From an uncultured Planctomycetaceae bacterium (GTDB lineage Bacteria > Planctomycetota > Planctomycetia > Planctomycetales > Planctomycetaceae): a stretch of DNA of 64,000 bases. The position numbers were made by a program, and so were the translations under genes. The stretch is taken from contig CALFSX010000063.1 in the NCBI GenBank assembly GCA_937916515.1, positions 1 through 64,000 on the forward strand, read 5' to 3'. The notes under the pieces are model-generated. The model was given only the letters and a program-made list of their open reading frames with translations. It made no database searches and was not told the origin of the DNA. Of this stretch, positions 1 through 9,410 are shown piece by piece. The first letter of the stretch is position 1. The number at the start of each line of letters is the position of its first letter.

Positions 1-151
1 TCTCACCGCCATTCCAACCCCGCCAAGCGCCACACTTTTCCGCCGCCGTTTACATACGGGTGCCGAATCACGGTATTTCGGTAAGCGCACGACGAAATGC
101 ATGTTGACGCGGGAGCTATGCTTCAGGTTTTGATTTGCTTGGAGATTGGGA

Positions 152-538
152 ATGAAGCGTCGGCGATTTTCTCGGCTCGAGCCGCTGCCCATCCAAGTGT
201 CGTTCGTGAGGGATGGTGACCAGGTTCAGCTTTCCTGGACCTCGACTTCTTCTACACCGGCCGCTGGAACAGCCATCTATCCTCGCTGCGAAGTTCAGGC
301 GAGCGGCGATCTCCTGAATTAGGTCAACTTTGGAGATGTCATTGCCCAACGCATCGACGGCGAATCGCAGCAGCATGTTTTCAGTTATGCGACGGACTTG
401 GCTGCTGGCGTCTATTTCCGAGTCGTCAGCACGATCAATTTGCGCGGCGCAGATCTTACTAACATCGACCTGCGAGGAGCTGATCTTTATGGCCTGGCTC
501 GCTTAAGGCCATATTCTTTTAAGCTCGTGGACGGTTAG
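152..538 (+). pseudogene. Broken pentapeptide-repeat protein gene (in-frame TAG, 3' truncated)
   Basis: An ATG at 152 follows a good ribosome site (GGAG, 7-nt spacer). Its frame runs to a TAG at 536-538 but is interrupted by one in-frame TAG at 320-322. The first part reads VSFVRDGDQVQLSWTS, a beta-sandwich-like stretch. The part after the stop reads VNFGDVIAQRIDGE and then VYFRVVSTINLRGADL, followed by TNIDLRGADLYG, which has the A(D/N)LxG-type pentapeptide-repeat pattern. The context LLN*VNFGD suggests TGG (Trp) became TAG; that is inference. Pentapeptide repeats usually run on much longer, but here they stop near 492, right where the antisense 3' end of the GH32 gene begins. The gene therefore looks both nonsense-mutated and cut by a rearrangement. 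It is one of few plus-strand frames in the window. Confidence 0.6.
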
Positions 539-2221
539 CTTCTGTATGTGCGCCGAGCCGCCCTTGGCATAGACCTTCAGTGACTTATTGTTCAGGTTGC
601 GGACGGCCTGCATGGGCATGTAGACGAGGCCATCGTTGGCGTAGATTTCTACTGAAGGTCGGTCCACGAGCATGCGCAGGCGAATCTTACCGTCGATGGG
701 TTTGAGCGTTGCGACCGTTTCTCCTGCGCTAAACTCGTTTCCTTCCTTACCTTCGCCGCCGATAAGAAGATTCTCCTTAACCTTATAGGTTACAGGAAAT
801 CCATTGATTTCGAACCCCACCTCATTGGCATCGCCCAGATCGATTTCGGCATCGATGTCGAAGAGATTTCCCTTCACGTCTTTCAATGGGTTCTTGTCGG
901 GCGCGAGATCCTCGTCCTCCCACTTGTACTCCTTGGCGTGAAGCTTGCTAATTTCCTCGACAGGATACGCACACATTCGCAGGCCATCATCGGTTGATCG
1001 CAGAGTCAGCGACACCGGAAAAGTCATCATCTGATTAAAGGGCATGTCCGGCAACTCGACGTTACCCCAGGCGATCTGAATGCTCCGGCCGTCTTCCTTG
1101 GGAATATCGTTGAAGATTTGGGACGCATAGAAGCAATTGCCGTAGTTAAAACGGATGGGTTCCGTTTCCTTGGTGAATGCTCTACCGTCGAAATCGCCGA
1201 TAAAGTAATCACCATGGGCGGAATAGTGGACCCATTTCGTGTTATTCTTGTCGCCGTCCACCGTCAACTCGACTAATTCCGGGCACTCGTCGCGGTCGGT
1301 TTCCATAACACTGTGCAATTCCCAGCGCTTGAGGTTCGGCGACGTGAAGAAGGCTACCCGGCCCTCTCGCAAGAACATCACGATGGCCCATTCTTGCGTT
1401 TCCTCGCGCCAGAAAACTTTGGGATCGCGATTGGCCTTCCTCAAGCGTCCCTGCACGGGATTGCCTGCATATTTGGTCCAGGTGCGGCCCCGGTCGTTGC
1501 TGTAGGCAAGGCCCTGCGTGAAGGGCTCGCCTTCGGACCAACGGCTGTTGTTGCCGGCCATCGTGTAGATGACCACCATGGGCGGTTCCTCGCCCGTCTG
1601 GAATCCTGTCGTGTTATTCCAATCCACCACGCCTGAACCGGAGAACATGGTGCCAAACTTGTCTGCATGCAGCTTGTCGCCCTGCTCTTCCCAATGGACG
1701 AGGTCCTTGCTGATGGCGTGGCCCCACGTCATATTTCCCCAAGCCCAGCCGAAGGGGTTGTGTTGGTAGAACAAATGGTATTCGCCTTTGTAGTACATCA
1801 ACCCATTGGGATCGTTGTTCCAGCCCCGCTTGGATGAGAAGTGGAATTGAGGGCGAAGTTCCTCTTTGTAGAGATCGGCTTCACCTGGGAAGGTGTTAGC
1901 GCTGTAAACGGACTCGAAGCTTTTGATCTGTTTTTCCGAGATTTCCCAGGCGACCAGCTCTCCCGGCTTTCCGATAAAATCCTGCACTTCAAGATAGACC
2001 CAGTAATCAGGTTCGGCAGGCGCCAGTTTGATCACGAACTCACGAACTTTCTCACCATGGATTTTGAGGCTTATGAGGCATTTGTCCGCGTCCTCCGAAA
2101 CAGGAAAGTTCAGATACTTCCCCGTGATTTCAATTTCGCGATCGGCGGCAAATGAATGTGTCGTGCACATGCAGATGACGGCTGAAAGAAGAATCGTTGT
2201 AATCGTTCTAGATAGGCTCAT
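503..2221 (-). CDS. Exported GH32 glycoside hydrolase (levanase/invertase-like)
   Basis: This is a 572-residue secreted fructan-hydrolase-type enzyme. Residues 1-25 form a Sec signal peptide ending in SFA. An N-terminal extension of about 100 residues precedes the five-bladed GH32 propeller. The family's three catalytic motifs are intact: WNNDPNG at 134-140 (nucleophile D137), RDP at 265-267 (transition-state stabiliser) and EC at 312-313 (acid/base E312). A C-terminal beta-sandwich follows and ends in HELKRIWP. GH32 enzymes cleave beta-fructosyl bonds in levan, inulin or sucrose; the exact substrate cannot be read here. It is the last gene of a minus-strand group, 45 bp after an alpha/beta hydrolase, and closely resembles the GH32 at 3961-5706, suggesting duplication. 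The upstream ribosome site is weak. Its 3' end overlaps the broken pentapeptide gene on the other strand. Confidence 0.93.
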   Translation of the reverse strand: MSLSRTITTILLSAVICMCTTHSFAADREIEITGKYLNFPVSEDADKCLISLKIHGEKVREFVIKLAPAEPDYWVYLEVQDFIGKPGELVAWEISEKQIKSFESVYSANTFPGEADLYKEELRPQFHFSSKRGWNNDPNGLMYYKGEYHLFYQHNPFGWAWGNMTWGHAISKDLVHWEEQGDKLHADKFGTMFSGSGVVDWNNTTGFQTGEEPPMVVIYTMAGNNSRWSEGEPFTQGLAYSNDRGRTWTKYAGNPVQGRLRKANRDPKVFWREETQEWAIVMFLREGRVAFFTSPNLKRWELHSVMETDRDECPELVELTVDGDKNNTKWVHYSAHGDYFIGDFDGRAFTKETEPIRFNYGNCFYASQIFNDIPKEDGRSIQIAWGNVELPDMPFNQMMTFPVSLTLRSTDDGLRMCAYPVEEISKLHAKEYKWEDEDLAPDKNPLKDVKGNLFDIDAEIDLGDANEVGFEINGFPVTYKVKENLLIGGEGKEGNEFSAGETVATLKPIDGKIRLRMLVDRPSVEIYANDGLVYMPMQAVRNLNNKSLKVYAKGGSAHIQKLTVHELKRIWP

Positions 2222-2266
2222 AGGTCTTTTAGTGATTGTGTCAGCTGAGATGAAGCTCCAGCTTCG

Positions 2267-3850
2267 TCATTTCCAGATGGATTCAAGCTCCCGGATCTTG
2301 ACGAGATCAACCCGAGTGTATGGGCTGGAAAGACAAGTTTTGAAACTTCGTGATTTGTTTCTCACTACCCTTCCGTGATTGCTGAAGAAATCTATATGGG
2401 ATGCAGCGTTTTCATCGATCTTAATCTCCGCTGTCCATGCTTCTTTCTCTGCATCGAACTTCATGTCACTCCAGTCATCTTTTCCGATTCTTTGCCATAG
2501 AAATGCTGCACTTGCTTCGGGGCCCCGGTCGTAGATCCACCATATTCTGCCGCTCTCCGCTTTTGGACCGTCCTCGAAACGCACGGTTACTAGAAGTTTG
2601 TCGTCGGAAATCTCATGGCTTATTGAAGGTGGTTCCAACATGGGTTCTAAGTCTTCGAAGAAATGCCCGAGTATGAATGCCGGTAAATTATCATTCTCTT
2701 GAGCTGCATGATGTAGTTCCTGCCCGTGTCCGCCGTTTGGCTGATAATACGTGGGGATTCTTGGGAAGTTTTGCGCCGCCTGCAGAATGCTGTATGAATT
2801 GAAATCGTGGGTTGTAGGATCAAAAAGCATCTCCACGCCTCTTTCCCTTAGCTGATCCATGTTTCTTGTTACGAAGATATAGTCTGCCATTTCCAGTGCG
2901 AGTTTACGGATGTCATCCCAACTGTGCCCGGCTTCCAGGGCCTCGTAGTTGTAATTGGGCCCAAAGGTTCCACCAATGAATCCCGTGTAGAATTCTTTTT
3001 CGCGCTCGAGACGAATCTCGCCCTTGTCCACCTTTTCAAAGAAGCGTTTATTTTCCGCTTCCAAGGCGTCCCATGCCTTTCTATCGCATAAGCGTATTGG
3101 TGAATCAGAGATTGTTCCGACCTCTGAGTAAAGTGCTGTGATTCGTTCATCACTGATGAGTGAGACCGTTGGCGAGGAGCCATGCTTGGATCCGCCAGAT
3201 GCGGCAACCTTGCCCTTTTCGAAATGGTCGTTCTCAGCATAGGCCGCAGTAACTGCACGCATGATAGTTGCGGGCCATCCCCAGTATTGGACGGCATAAT
3301 GAGGATTGAGTGTCTCAATAAAACGTCTGGATAATCCTTCACGAAAGTCCCGCGGTTCACCGCCGATGGTTGTCTGGACCAAGCCAACGCCGCCGGCAAT
3401 AAGAGCAGCGTCTAAACTGCTGATGCGAGCATCGTTTTTCAATACCTCAGGTTCTTCATAGTCGGTAGTCAGATGGAATCCCTTCGCTTTGCGATCTACT
3501 GGCACAATCATACGAAGAGGCACACGGTATTCCTGCCCCTCCCAGGCTTCACCGACACGAATAGTGACACATTTCTGGCGTGTCGGCGGATTGCCTTCAA
3601 CGACATGCCAGTCTTTAATGACCTCGACTGCGAGTGTGCTCACGTCGTGGATTTCATCCATATCGAAAAGTTTGGTCTCCGCAAAAGATGGTATGCACGA
3701 TGCGCCCACAAAGAACACAACTATTGACCTCAGCGCAGCCAATGGGCCTAGGGCGCCCAGCGGAAGCCCAGTATTTAGCGAGTAAAACGCTAGCAACGAG
3801 TTCTTTCGCTGCGCAGTCATCAATAAAAAATACATAAAGCTGAATTTCAT
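2267..3850 (-). CDS. Exported alpha/beta hydrolase, PhoPQ-activated-like, with GH32-like C-terminal tail
   Basis: A 527-residue protein with a hydrophobic N-terminal segment (about 36-57, ending SFAET) that should direct export. GGSKHG at 219-224 fits a nucleophile elbow with S221 and recalls the GxSKRG motif of PhoPQ-activated pathogenicity-related hydrolases. NGGHGQ further on could hold the catalytic histidine. The substrate is unknown; an ester is most likely. The ATG at 3850 is supported by AGGAG seven bases upstream, although Met6 and Met11 also exist. The body seems to end at CLSSPYTRV, a plausible natural terminus. It is followed by VKIRELESIWK, which matches the last residues of the neighbouring GH32 enzymes (LRELKSIWK) and keeps DNA similarity. 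The gene lies between two GH32 genes with gaps of 110 and 45 bp, so it probably acts with them. Family assignment is moderate. Confidence 0.75.
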   Translation of the reverse strand: MKFSFMYFLLMTAQRKNSLLAFYSLNTGLPLGALGPLAALRSIVVFFVGASCIPSFAETKLFDMDEIHDVSTLAVEVIKDWHVVEGNPPTRQKCVTIRVGEAWEGQEYRVPLRMIVPVDRKAKGFHLTTDYEEPEVLKNDARISSLDAALIAGGVGLVQTTIGGEPRDFREGLSRRFIETLNPHYAVQYWGWPATIMRAVTAAYAENDHFEKGKVAASGGSKHGSSPTVSLISDERITALYSEVGTISDSPIRLCDRKAWDALEAENKRFFEKVDKGEIRLEREKEFYTGFIGGTFGPNYNYEALEAGHSWDDIRKLALEMADYIFVTRNMDQLRERGVEMLFDPTTHDFNSYSILQAAQNFPRIPTYYQPNGGHGQELHHAAQENDNLPAFILGHFFEDLEPMLEPPSISHEISDDKLLVTVRFEDGPKAESGRIWWIYDRGPEASAAFLWQRIGKDDWSDMKFDAEKEAWTAEIKIDENAASHIDFFSNHGRVVRNKSRSFKTCLSSPYTRVDLVKIRELESIWK

Positions 3851-3960
3851 GAAACTTCTCCTATTTCGGAACCGCCTGGCCCTGCAACCCGCCTACTACG
3901 GCCTGCGTTTCCGAAACCGCGGGATAGTTGCAGGGAAGCGAAGGCTAGGTTTCAGGTTCT

Positions 3961-5706
3961 TTATTTCCATATGGACTTAAGTTCGCGGAGCTTGATGGAT
4001 CTGATTTCTGCTGCACCATCTCGTGCGAAAGCTGCTATCGTCTTGTTGTCATCATCAGCGCGTAATTTACATGGCATGTAGATCTGTCCGCCGTTCGCAA
4101 AAATCTCTACAGATGTGCGATCCACGATACACCGCAGGCGAATGCTGCCATCTTTTGCCTTGAGGGGTGCAGTTTGCTCACCGAAAACCAGTTGCTCTTC
4201 TTTGGGGTGATAGACGATTTCTTCACCACGGATACTCAACCCAAGTTCTCCCGCATCACCGACATCGAAAACCGCTTCGATGTCGAAGAGTTCACCTTCG
4301 ACGCCAGGTGCGGGAACGCTATCATCTGCAGGGATCGCGACCTCTGTCCACGCATGCTCTTTAGCATACAGCTTTTCGATTTCTTCCACGGGATTCGCGA
4401 ACATACGAAGACCTTCTTCGGTGGTATGTAGCGTCAGTACCACGGGGAAAGTCATCATCTGATCAAAAGGCATGCCCTTGACATGATTTAGACCCCATCC
4501 CATTTGGATACGGCGGCCATCTTCCTTCGGGACATCACTGAAGGTCTGGGAGGCATAGAAGCAGTTCCCATAAGAGTATCGTGTTAGTTCGCCTTCTGGC
4601 GTGTAGCGACTTCCATCAAAATCACCGATGAAGTAGTCGCCGCTTCCACCGTAAAAAATCCATTTCTTATTGTTCTCGTCGCCGTCCACGGCCAACTGAA
4701 ATAGTTCCGCACACTCGTTCGCGGTACCGGTCTCCAGAATGCTTTGCAGGTCCCAGGTTTTTAGGTCTGCTGATCGGAAGAAAGCCATCTGACCTTCATC
4801 GAGCCACAATATAATGACCCATTCCTTTGTTTCTTCCCACCAAATGACCTTTGGGTCGCGGTTGTGCCCTCTCACACGGCCCTGTACTGGATTGCCTTCG
4901 TACTTGGTAAAGGTGCGGCCCCGGTCATTGCTATAGGCAATCGCTTGAGTAAACGGCTGCCCCTCTGACCATGGGCCTGCGTCAACTTCGCCGGAATAGC
5001 TGTAGATGGTAATCAAAGGAGCTTCGTCACCCGTCTGGAAACCGGTGGTATTATTCCAGTCAACCACACCAGAACCCGAGAATATGGTTCCGTATTCATC
5101 CAGGTGGATCGCTTCACCCAATTCCTCCCAATGAACCAGGTCTCTGCTAACCGCGTGGCCCCACCCAATATTTCCTCCGAGCGCGCTATAGGGGTTGTGC
5201 TGATAGAACAAATGATACTCCCCTTTGTAATACATCATCCCGTTCGGATCATTGTTCCAACCCCGCTTTGAAGAGAAGTGCAATTGGGGACGCAATTTTT
5301 CAGTATAGACCTCATCCTCGCCTGGAAACGTACTAGCAACACGAATGGCAAAAAAGCTGTCCAACTGGTCATCGGCAAGTCGCAAAGCTCTGAGCGTGGC
5401 CCTCTTCCCAGTGAATTCCTTCGTCTCCATGAAGAACCAATAAGCTGGCTCACCGTGAGCGAGTCGAATCTTAAACTCGCGCACTTTTTCGCCATCCACC
5501 TCAAGCTCAAGTACCTGAACTTCGCTATCTTCCTCATTAATTTCGCTAGCTACAGGAAAAATGATGTACTTCTTATCAAGTACGAGTTCCCGCGCGACAC
5601 CCTCGAGGGGATTCTCCTGTGCGAAGACCTGCAGTGTTGCCAAAACAATGCCGGTCAAGATGAATGCTACGAATCTCAAACTCGATACCTTGTATTTCCT
5701 CTTCAT
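3961..5706 (-). CDS. Exported GH32 glycoside hydrolase (levanase/invertase-like)
   Basis: A 581-residue secreted beta-fructosidase-type enzyme. The signal peptide (residues 1-30) ends FAQ. The catalytic motifs are all present: WNNDPNG at 150-156 (D153), RDP at 283-285 and EC at 331-332 (E331). The C-terminal beta-sandwich ends in LRELKSIWK. It aligns over its whole length with the GH32 at 503-2221, including the N-terminal extension before the propeller, so the two are paralogues, probably from local duplication. AGGAAG lies about seven bases before the ATG. It sits 81 bp after the two-propeller GH32-like lipoprotein and 110 bp before the alpha/beta hydrolase, consistent with one transcription unit for a fructose-containing glycan. 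Endo- versus exo-action and linkage preference cannot be decided from sequence. Confidence 0.93.
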   Translation of the reverse strand: MKRKYKVSSLRFVAFILTGIVLATLQVFAQENPLEGVARELVLDKKYIIFPVASEINEEDSEVQVLELEVDGEKVREFKIRLAHGEPAYWFFMETKEFTGKRATLRALRLADDQLDSFFAIRVASTFPGEDEVYTEKLRPQLHFSSKRGWNNDPNGMMYYKGEYHLFYQHNPYSALGGNIGWGHAVSRDLVHWEELGEAIHLDEYGTIFSGSGVVDWNNTTGFQTGDEAPLITIYSYSGEVDAGPWSEGQPFTQAIAYSNDRGRTFTKYEGNPVQGRVRGHNRDPKVIWWEETKEWVIILWLDEGQMAFFRSADLKTWDLQSILETGTANECAELFQLAVDGDENNKKWIFYGGSGDYFIGDFDGSRYTPEGELTRYSYGNCFYASQTFSDVPKEDGRRIQMGWGLNHVKGMPFDQMMTFPVVLTLHTTEEGLRMFANPVEEIEKLYAKEHAWTEVAIPADDSVPAPGVEGELFDIEAVFDVGDAGELGLSIRGEEIVYHPKEEQLVFGEQTAPLKAKDGSIRLRCIVDRTSVEIFANGGQIYMPCKLRADDDNKTIAAFARDGAAEIRSIKLRELKSIWK

Positions 5707-5787
5707 GCTATTCTTCCTCTCTCAATCGCCAGTTGGCACACTATTCTGTTAGTGATGCTCAGGGTTTCCAGAGACGAATGAGATCCA

Positions 5788-8700
5788 TCAGTAGATGGAT
5801 TTCATTGACCAACAGGTTACTTTACGAACCTTGACCTCAGCTCCGTTGGCATACAGGGCAATATGCTGATTTTCGGGCTCGTAATCATGCCAGGCAACGG
5901 CGGCCTGGCGGTCGTTGGCGAACACTTCAATCATCCCTTTGTCGATGAATATGCGTAACGTGAGGTCTTCGCCTTCTTTCAGGCTAAAGGGTGGTTCAAC
6001 ATAATCCAGCGTGATGGTGTCGCGATCCGTACCCGACGCGATCTTGAACCCGTTTTCGCCCTTTGCGTTGGCGAGAATGCGTAGCCCAAATTCGCTGGCC
6101 TTGGGTGCATCGAAGACAACTTCCAGTTCAATTGTGTCGCCCTCCATATCCTTCAGCACCTGGGTGTCCCCCGACTTAATGGTGATGTCCTTTAGCTCTT
6201 TTTGATGGGTGCGAAGTTTGCTCAATTCTCTCAGCGGCCTGATCTCTAACATGCCGTCATCGTCAAGACTGAGTTCTCGGGGCAGCGATTGAATGCCGGA
6301 CTGAAGTTCTTTCACCAATCGGTCAAAACTCTTCGTCCGCTCAACACGCTGGTCGACGAATACCCCGGGTGTCGACCAGGCCCACATTACCCGGCGCCCA
6401 TCAGGGGTAAGCAGCGATTCCGGCGCAAATAGATCCCACGCGGCCCAGTTCAGGAGGGAGTGATGATCAGGCTGGAATTTTCCGTCTTTGAAATCGCCCA
6501 AGTAATACCGGGCGCCCAGTCCATGGCTAATGCACAGCATCATCCATTTGTCGCCGAGCTTAAACATGTTGGCGCAGGAGACGTCTTCTTCCCTTGCTAC
6601 GCCCAGGTCTTCAGGGAAATCCTGGTGAAACAGTTTGCCCTGGAAGAGCCAGTTCTTGAGGTCTTTCGAGGTGGCTATGGTCGGATCCTCTCCGCCACTG
6701 AGGGCGTAATAGGTGTCGCCCATGAGCCAGCAGTCGGGATCCCAGTGCCGCATTTCGGCGGGTTTACCGTCGGCAGTTGTAGGTTCTACGGCCATGGGCT
6801 TCGTCCATTGGCTTAAGGCATCATTTTCCGCGAATGCAATATAGTTTCTATCGGCACCTGCGCCATGATATATGATGGTCGCTTTGCCTTCTTTGGTGAG
6901 GAACGCAGTACCGCTGAACATTCCGTGTCCTATCAATGGTTCCGTCAATACCGTCTCCTGCCATTTCCAATTCACCATATCATCACTGGTCACGTGTGCG
7001 AAGGAAGCGCCGTGACTATCATAGATATAGTGCATGTGGTATTTTCCTTTGTAGTAGATGGCGCAATTCGGATCGCCGGGAACCGCCTTGGTTGGACCGG
7101 GGTGCGCTAGATGATAGGTCAACCAGGTATCGGGAATCGGGTCCGGCATGGCAGGCGTCTCGATTTCGAAGGGCCCGCTGGCCACTCCGCCGTCTTCCTC
7201 CCGCTTGGGCAAATCCGCGGCGAGTATCTTTCCCACCGTGTCCGTTGGCCCCGTATATCCAGGTCCGCCGGCACCCACGTAGCCGTGGCTAGCACCAGAT
7301 GCGTCAGGACTGACCCAGAAGGCGTAGAGCGAACCGTTCGTCAGATGAAAGCGGAACCGAACGGGCTTACCTGCAAGGGCCGCGAGATCTTTGTCTTGTT
7401 CCCAATTCACTTGCACTAACGTTTTGTCCGTTGCGATCGGCTTCGCATTCTCAATGGAGAATCCGTCGATTACTTGGCTGTCTTCGTCTAGCACTTCGAC
7501 TTTCAGTTCGCCATCAGGGCAATCCACGTTGACGAACAGATGCTTTCCTTTGAAGGCCACGGGTCTCGTCGTCAATGTGCCTCTTCTTCCGCCCGCATCC
7601 AAAGAAGCAAAGCCGTCACGGCGCAGGATCGCCAGGCCGGTAGTCGCATCCGTATCCCACCGCTCACTTTTCGGCGCAGGATGGGCACTGAAATAGAAGT
7701 AGAGTTTGTCGCCGACGACCAGAGGGCCTGCAGCACAGGACTGCACGTTGCCATACCGCCAACTTCTTCTGTCCCATGTGCCTTCTATGAATCGTTTACG
7801 ATTTGGCCGGTCCCAGTGGAAACCGTCACGGCTGAAACCTAACAGAATATCATTCTGCTTCTGGATGTTGAATTCGCCGCAAAGGTCGTTTTCTGGCCCC
7901 TGCCATATCGAGAATTGCCCGAGCATGATGCTCTCATACGGCGAAGCATCAAGGGTGTACAATTGCGGCTCTATGTGGGCGAACCTGGCGTCCGTGTGAT
8001 GAGGATCAAGCTCATCGGCGCCGGCCCAATGCACCGATTTCCCTTCAACCGTATCCAACTCGTTGTATCTGACCTCTGCCAGCATCTCTTCGGCTGTCGG
8101 TCCTTCGACGTAGGATCTTGCTCTCCACCCATTCTCGTCCTCCGTCCGCTGGCTGAACACCCATACCTTGCGAAAGGGATTATAGAAGGCCGTCGACCGG
8201 TCACCCCATATCTTGGGTCTGGCCCCCTTAAGCTCGGACCAGTGAATCCCATCGGCACTGGTCCGATGCCCTGCGAACCATCCTTCGATCCCCTCGGTCC
8301 TTTCGCTGGCGAAGTATTTGAATCGTTCATTCGGATCCTTGGCCCACTGATCCAACATGATCGCCGAGCTGTTGAATCCGTCTGGATTTAAAACAATATT
8401 GGTACCGGCTTCGACATCCAGTTCCGGCTTCTCCCAATGGATGCCATCTTTACTGGTTGCGTAACAGGTGGCGTGGGGTTCCACGCGGGTATACCACATC
8501 TTGAAGAGTTTGTCGGCCGGGTCGTAGCACGCCCCCCCACTAAAGGGTGCGGCGTACATTCCGGGTCTATCTTCCTCAGGCGCAATCACCGGTTCCTGAT
8601 AAATTTCAGGTTGGTGAAAAGTGCGACTTAGGGTGGTTTCCTCGACGAGGAAATCGTCGACAAAGAGCTGGCGCCCCACATCGATTGGGATGCTCGCAGG

Positions 8701-8952
8701 CACATTATCGAGATATGGAACCGGCATCGGGTCCCGCGTTATTTTAGGGTACCTCGGTGGCCATTCGTCCGGCAGCACGATGCCGTTGTAGAGACGTCTA
8801 TCGACGCCCACAGGACGATCAAGTTGCGCCGAGGTTGTGTTCGATACCTCCCTTGATGGTCCTCGCTCATCGATGGTGTTTTGGGAACAGCCGCACGTTA
8901 GTAAGCTGAGCCCAATCATCAGTGTTTTGAAAATGCTTCGCACCTCATCCAT
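5788..8952 (-). CDS. Two-propeller GH32-like lipoprotein
   Basis: A 1054-residue envelope protein. Its N-terminus LLTCGC resembles a lipoprotein signal, with C20 or C22 as the lipidated residue. Residues about 85-450 carry repeated SKDGIHW-, SADGIHW- and SRDGFHW-type blades of a first GH32/GH43-like five-bladed propeller. A linker beta-sandwich (about 455-550) follows. Residues about 610-1054 form a second, clearer GH32 domain with YYKGKYHMHY, SGTAF and a C-terminal beta-sandwich ending MKSIY. The catalytic motifs are altered: NDPNG is GDPNC (626-630), RDP is WDPD (737-740), and the EC region is REEDVSC (787-793). The aspartate and an acidic residue remain but the arginine of RDP is replaced by tryptophan, so it may have shifted specificity or be a binding protein. 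It leads the GH32 group. Confidence 0.8.
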   Translation of the reverse strand: MDEVRSIFKTLMIGLSLLTCGCSQNTIDERGPSREVSNTTSAQLDRPVGVDRRLYNGIVLPDEWPPRYPKITRDPMPVPYLDNVPASIPIDVGRQLFVDDFLVEETTLSRTFHQPEIYQEPVIAPEEDRPGMYAAPFSGGACYDPADKLFKMWYTRVEPHATCYATSKDGIHWEKPELDVEAGTNIVLNPDGFNSSAIMLDQWAKDPNERFKYFASERTEGIEGWFAGHRTSADGIHWSELKGARPKIWGDRSTAFYNPFRKVWVFSQRTEDENGWRARSYVEGPTAEEMLAEVRYNELDTVEGKSVHWAGADELDPHHTDARFAHIEPQLYTLDASPYESIMLGQFSIWQGPENDLCGEFNIQKQNDILLGFSRDGFHWDRPNRKRFIEGTWDRRSWRYGNVQSCAAGPLVVGDKLYFYFSAHPAPKSERWDTDATTGLAILRRDGFASLDAGGRRGTLTTRPVAFKGKHLFVNVDCPDGELKVEVLDEDSQVIDGFSIENAKPIATDKTLVQVNWEQDKDLAALAGKPVRFRFHLTNGSLYAFWVSPDASGASHGYVGAGGPGYTGPTDTVGKILAADLPKREEDGGVASGPFEIETPAMPDPIPDTWLTYHLAHPGPTKAVPGDPNCAIYYKGKYHMHYIYDSHGASFAHVTSDDMVNWKWQETVLTEPLIGHGMFSGTAFLTKEGKATIIYHGAGADRNYIAFAENDALSQWTKPMAVEPTTADGKPAEMRHWDPDCWLMGDTYYALSGGEDPTIATSKDLKNWLFQGKLFHQDFPEDLGVAREEDVSCANMFKLGDKWMMLCISHGLGARYYLGDFKDGKFQPDHHSLLNWAAWDLFAPESLLTPDGRRVMWAWSTPGVFVDQRVERTKSFDRLVKELQSGIQSLPRELSLDDDGMLEIRPLRELSKLRTHQKELKDITIKSGDTQVLKDMEGDTIELEVVFDAPKASEFGLRILANAKGENGFKIASGTDRDTITLDYVEPPFSLKEGEDLTLRIFIDKGMIEVFANDRQAAVAWHDYEPENQHIALYANGAEVKVRKVTCWSMKSIY

Positions 8953-9117
8953 TACACTTCATCCTTGTCGTTGCGAGTCACATCGGCGTGCTCGTTGAAC
9001 AGATTGCGCGCATCGGAACCAACCGATTGCGCCAGTGAATTGATTGCATCATGGCATAGCAGACGATCTCTGCGAAGTGATGGGTCTGGCAGGGTGGCAT
9101 TCGCGTTCCGATGATCG

Positions 9118-9327
9118 TCAGAGGCCCCGGCGATCCGGCGCTACGATCGGGTGGATGTAGGGACGAAAGTCCGGCCGCACGTTTTGCGTCAAGATCGGTT
9201 CGTTAAAACCCACTTGGAAGACCGATATCGTGTCGCGAGCGGTATCGTGCCGAACATACAACTGTTCCGCCAGGGCGGACGGCGCGACGAGAAATGTGAG
9301 TATACAAATAAGGATAGTCCGCTGCAT
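9118..9327 (-). pseudogene. N-terminal fragment of a DUF6807 (PmoA-like) protein
   Basis: A 69-codon frame begins with a good signal peptide (ILICILTFLVAPSALAEQ). It continues through [20 protein letters not shown] and [15 protein letters not shown] before a stop. The EPILTQN...[16 protein letters not shown] pattern is what I recall at the start of exported planctomycete DUF6807 (PmoA family) proteins, which normally run on for some 250 or more further residues. None of the three frames downstream (towards 8953) continues the family, so the rest appears deleted. The fragment lies in the gene-poor, palindrome-rich region next to the GH32 group. Family recognition rests on a short stretch and is moderate; a small secreted peptide gene is the alternative. 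Confidence 0.45.
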
Positions 9328-9410
9328 TATTTACCCTCGGATTTGTGTTGCAGGGTGGTAAATCAATACGGGAGATATAACCCAAAGTTGTTGATTGGAG
9401 GTTGCAAAAG

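Noticed and set aside
116-376. 86-codon minus-strand frame
   Set aside because: It is the antisense shadow of the plus-strand pentapeptide gene, whose frame reads as recognisable protein.
503-9000. Classical SusC/SusD-type polysaccharide utilisation locus
   Set aside because: No TonB-dependent receptor or SusD-like lipoprotein was seen; only enzymes and a GH32-like lipoprotein are present.
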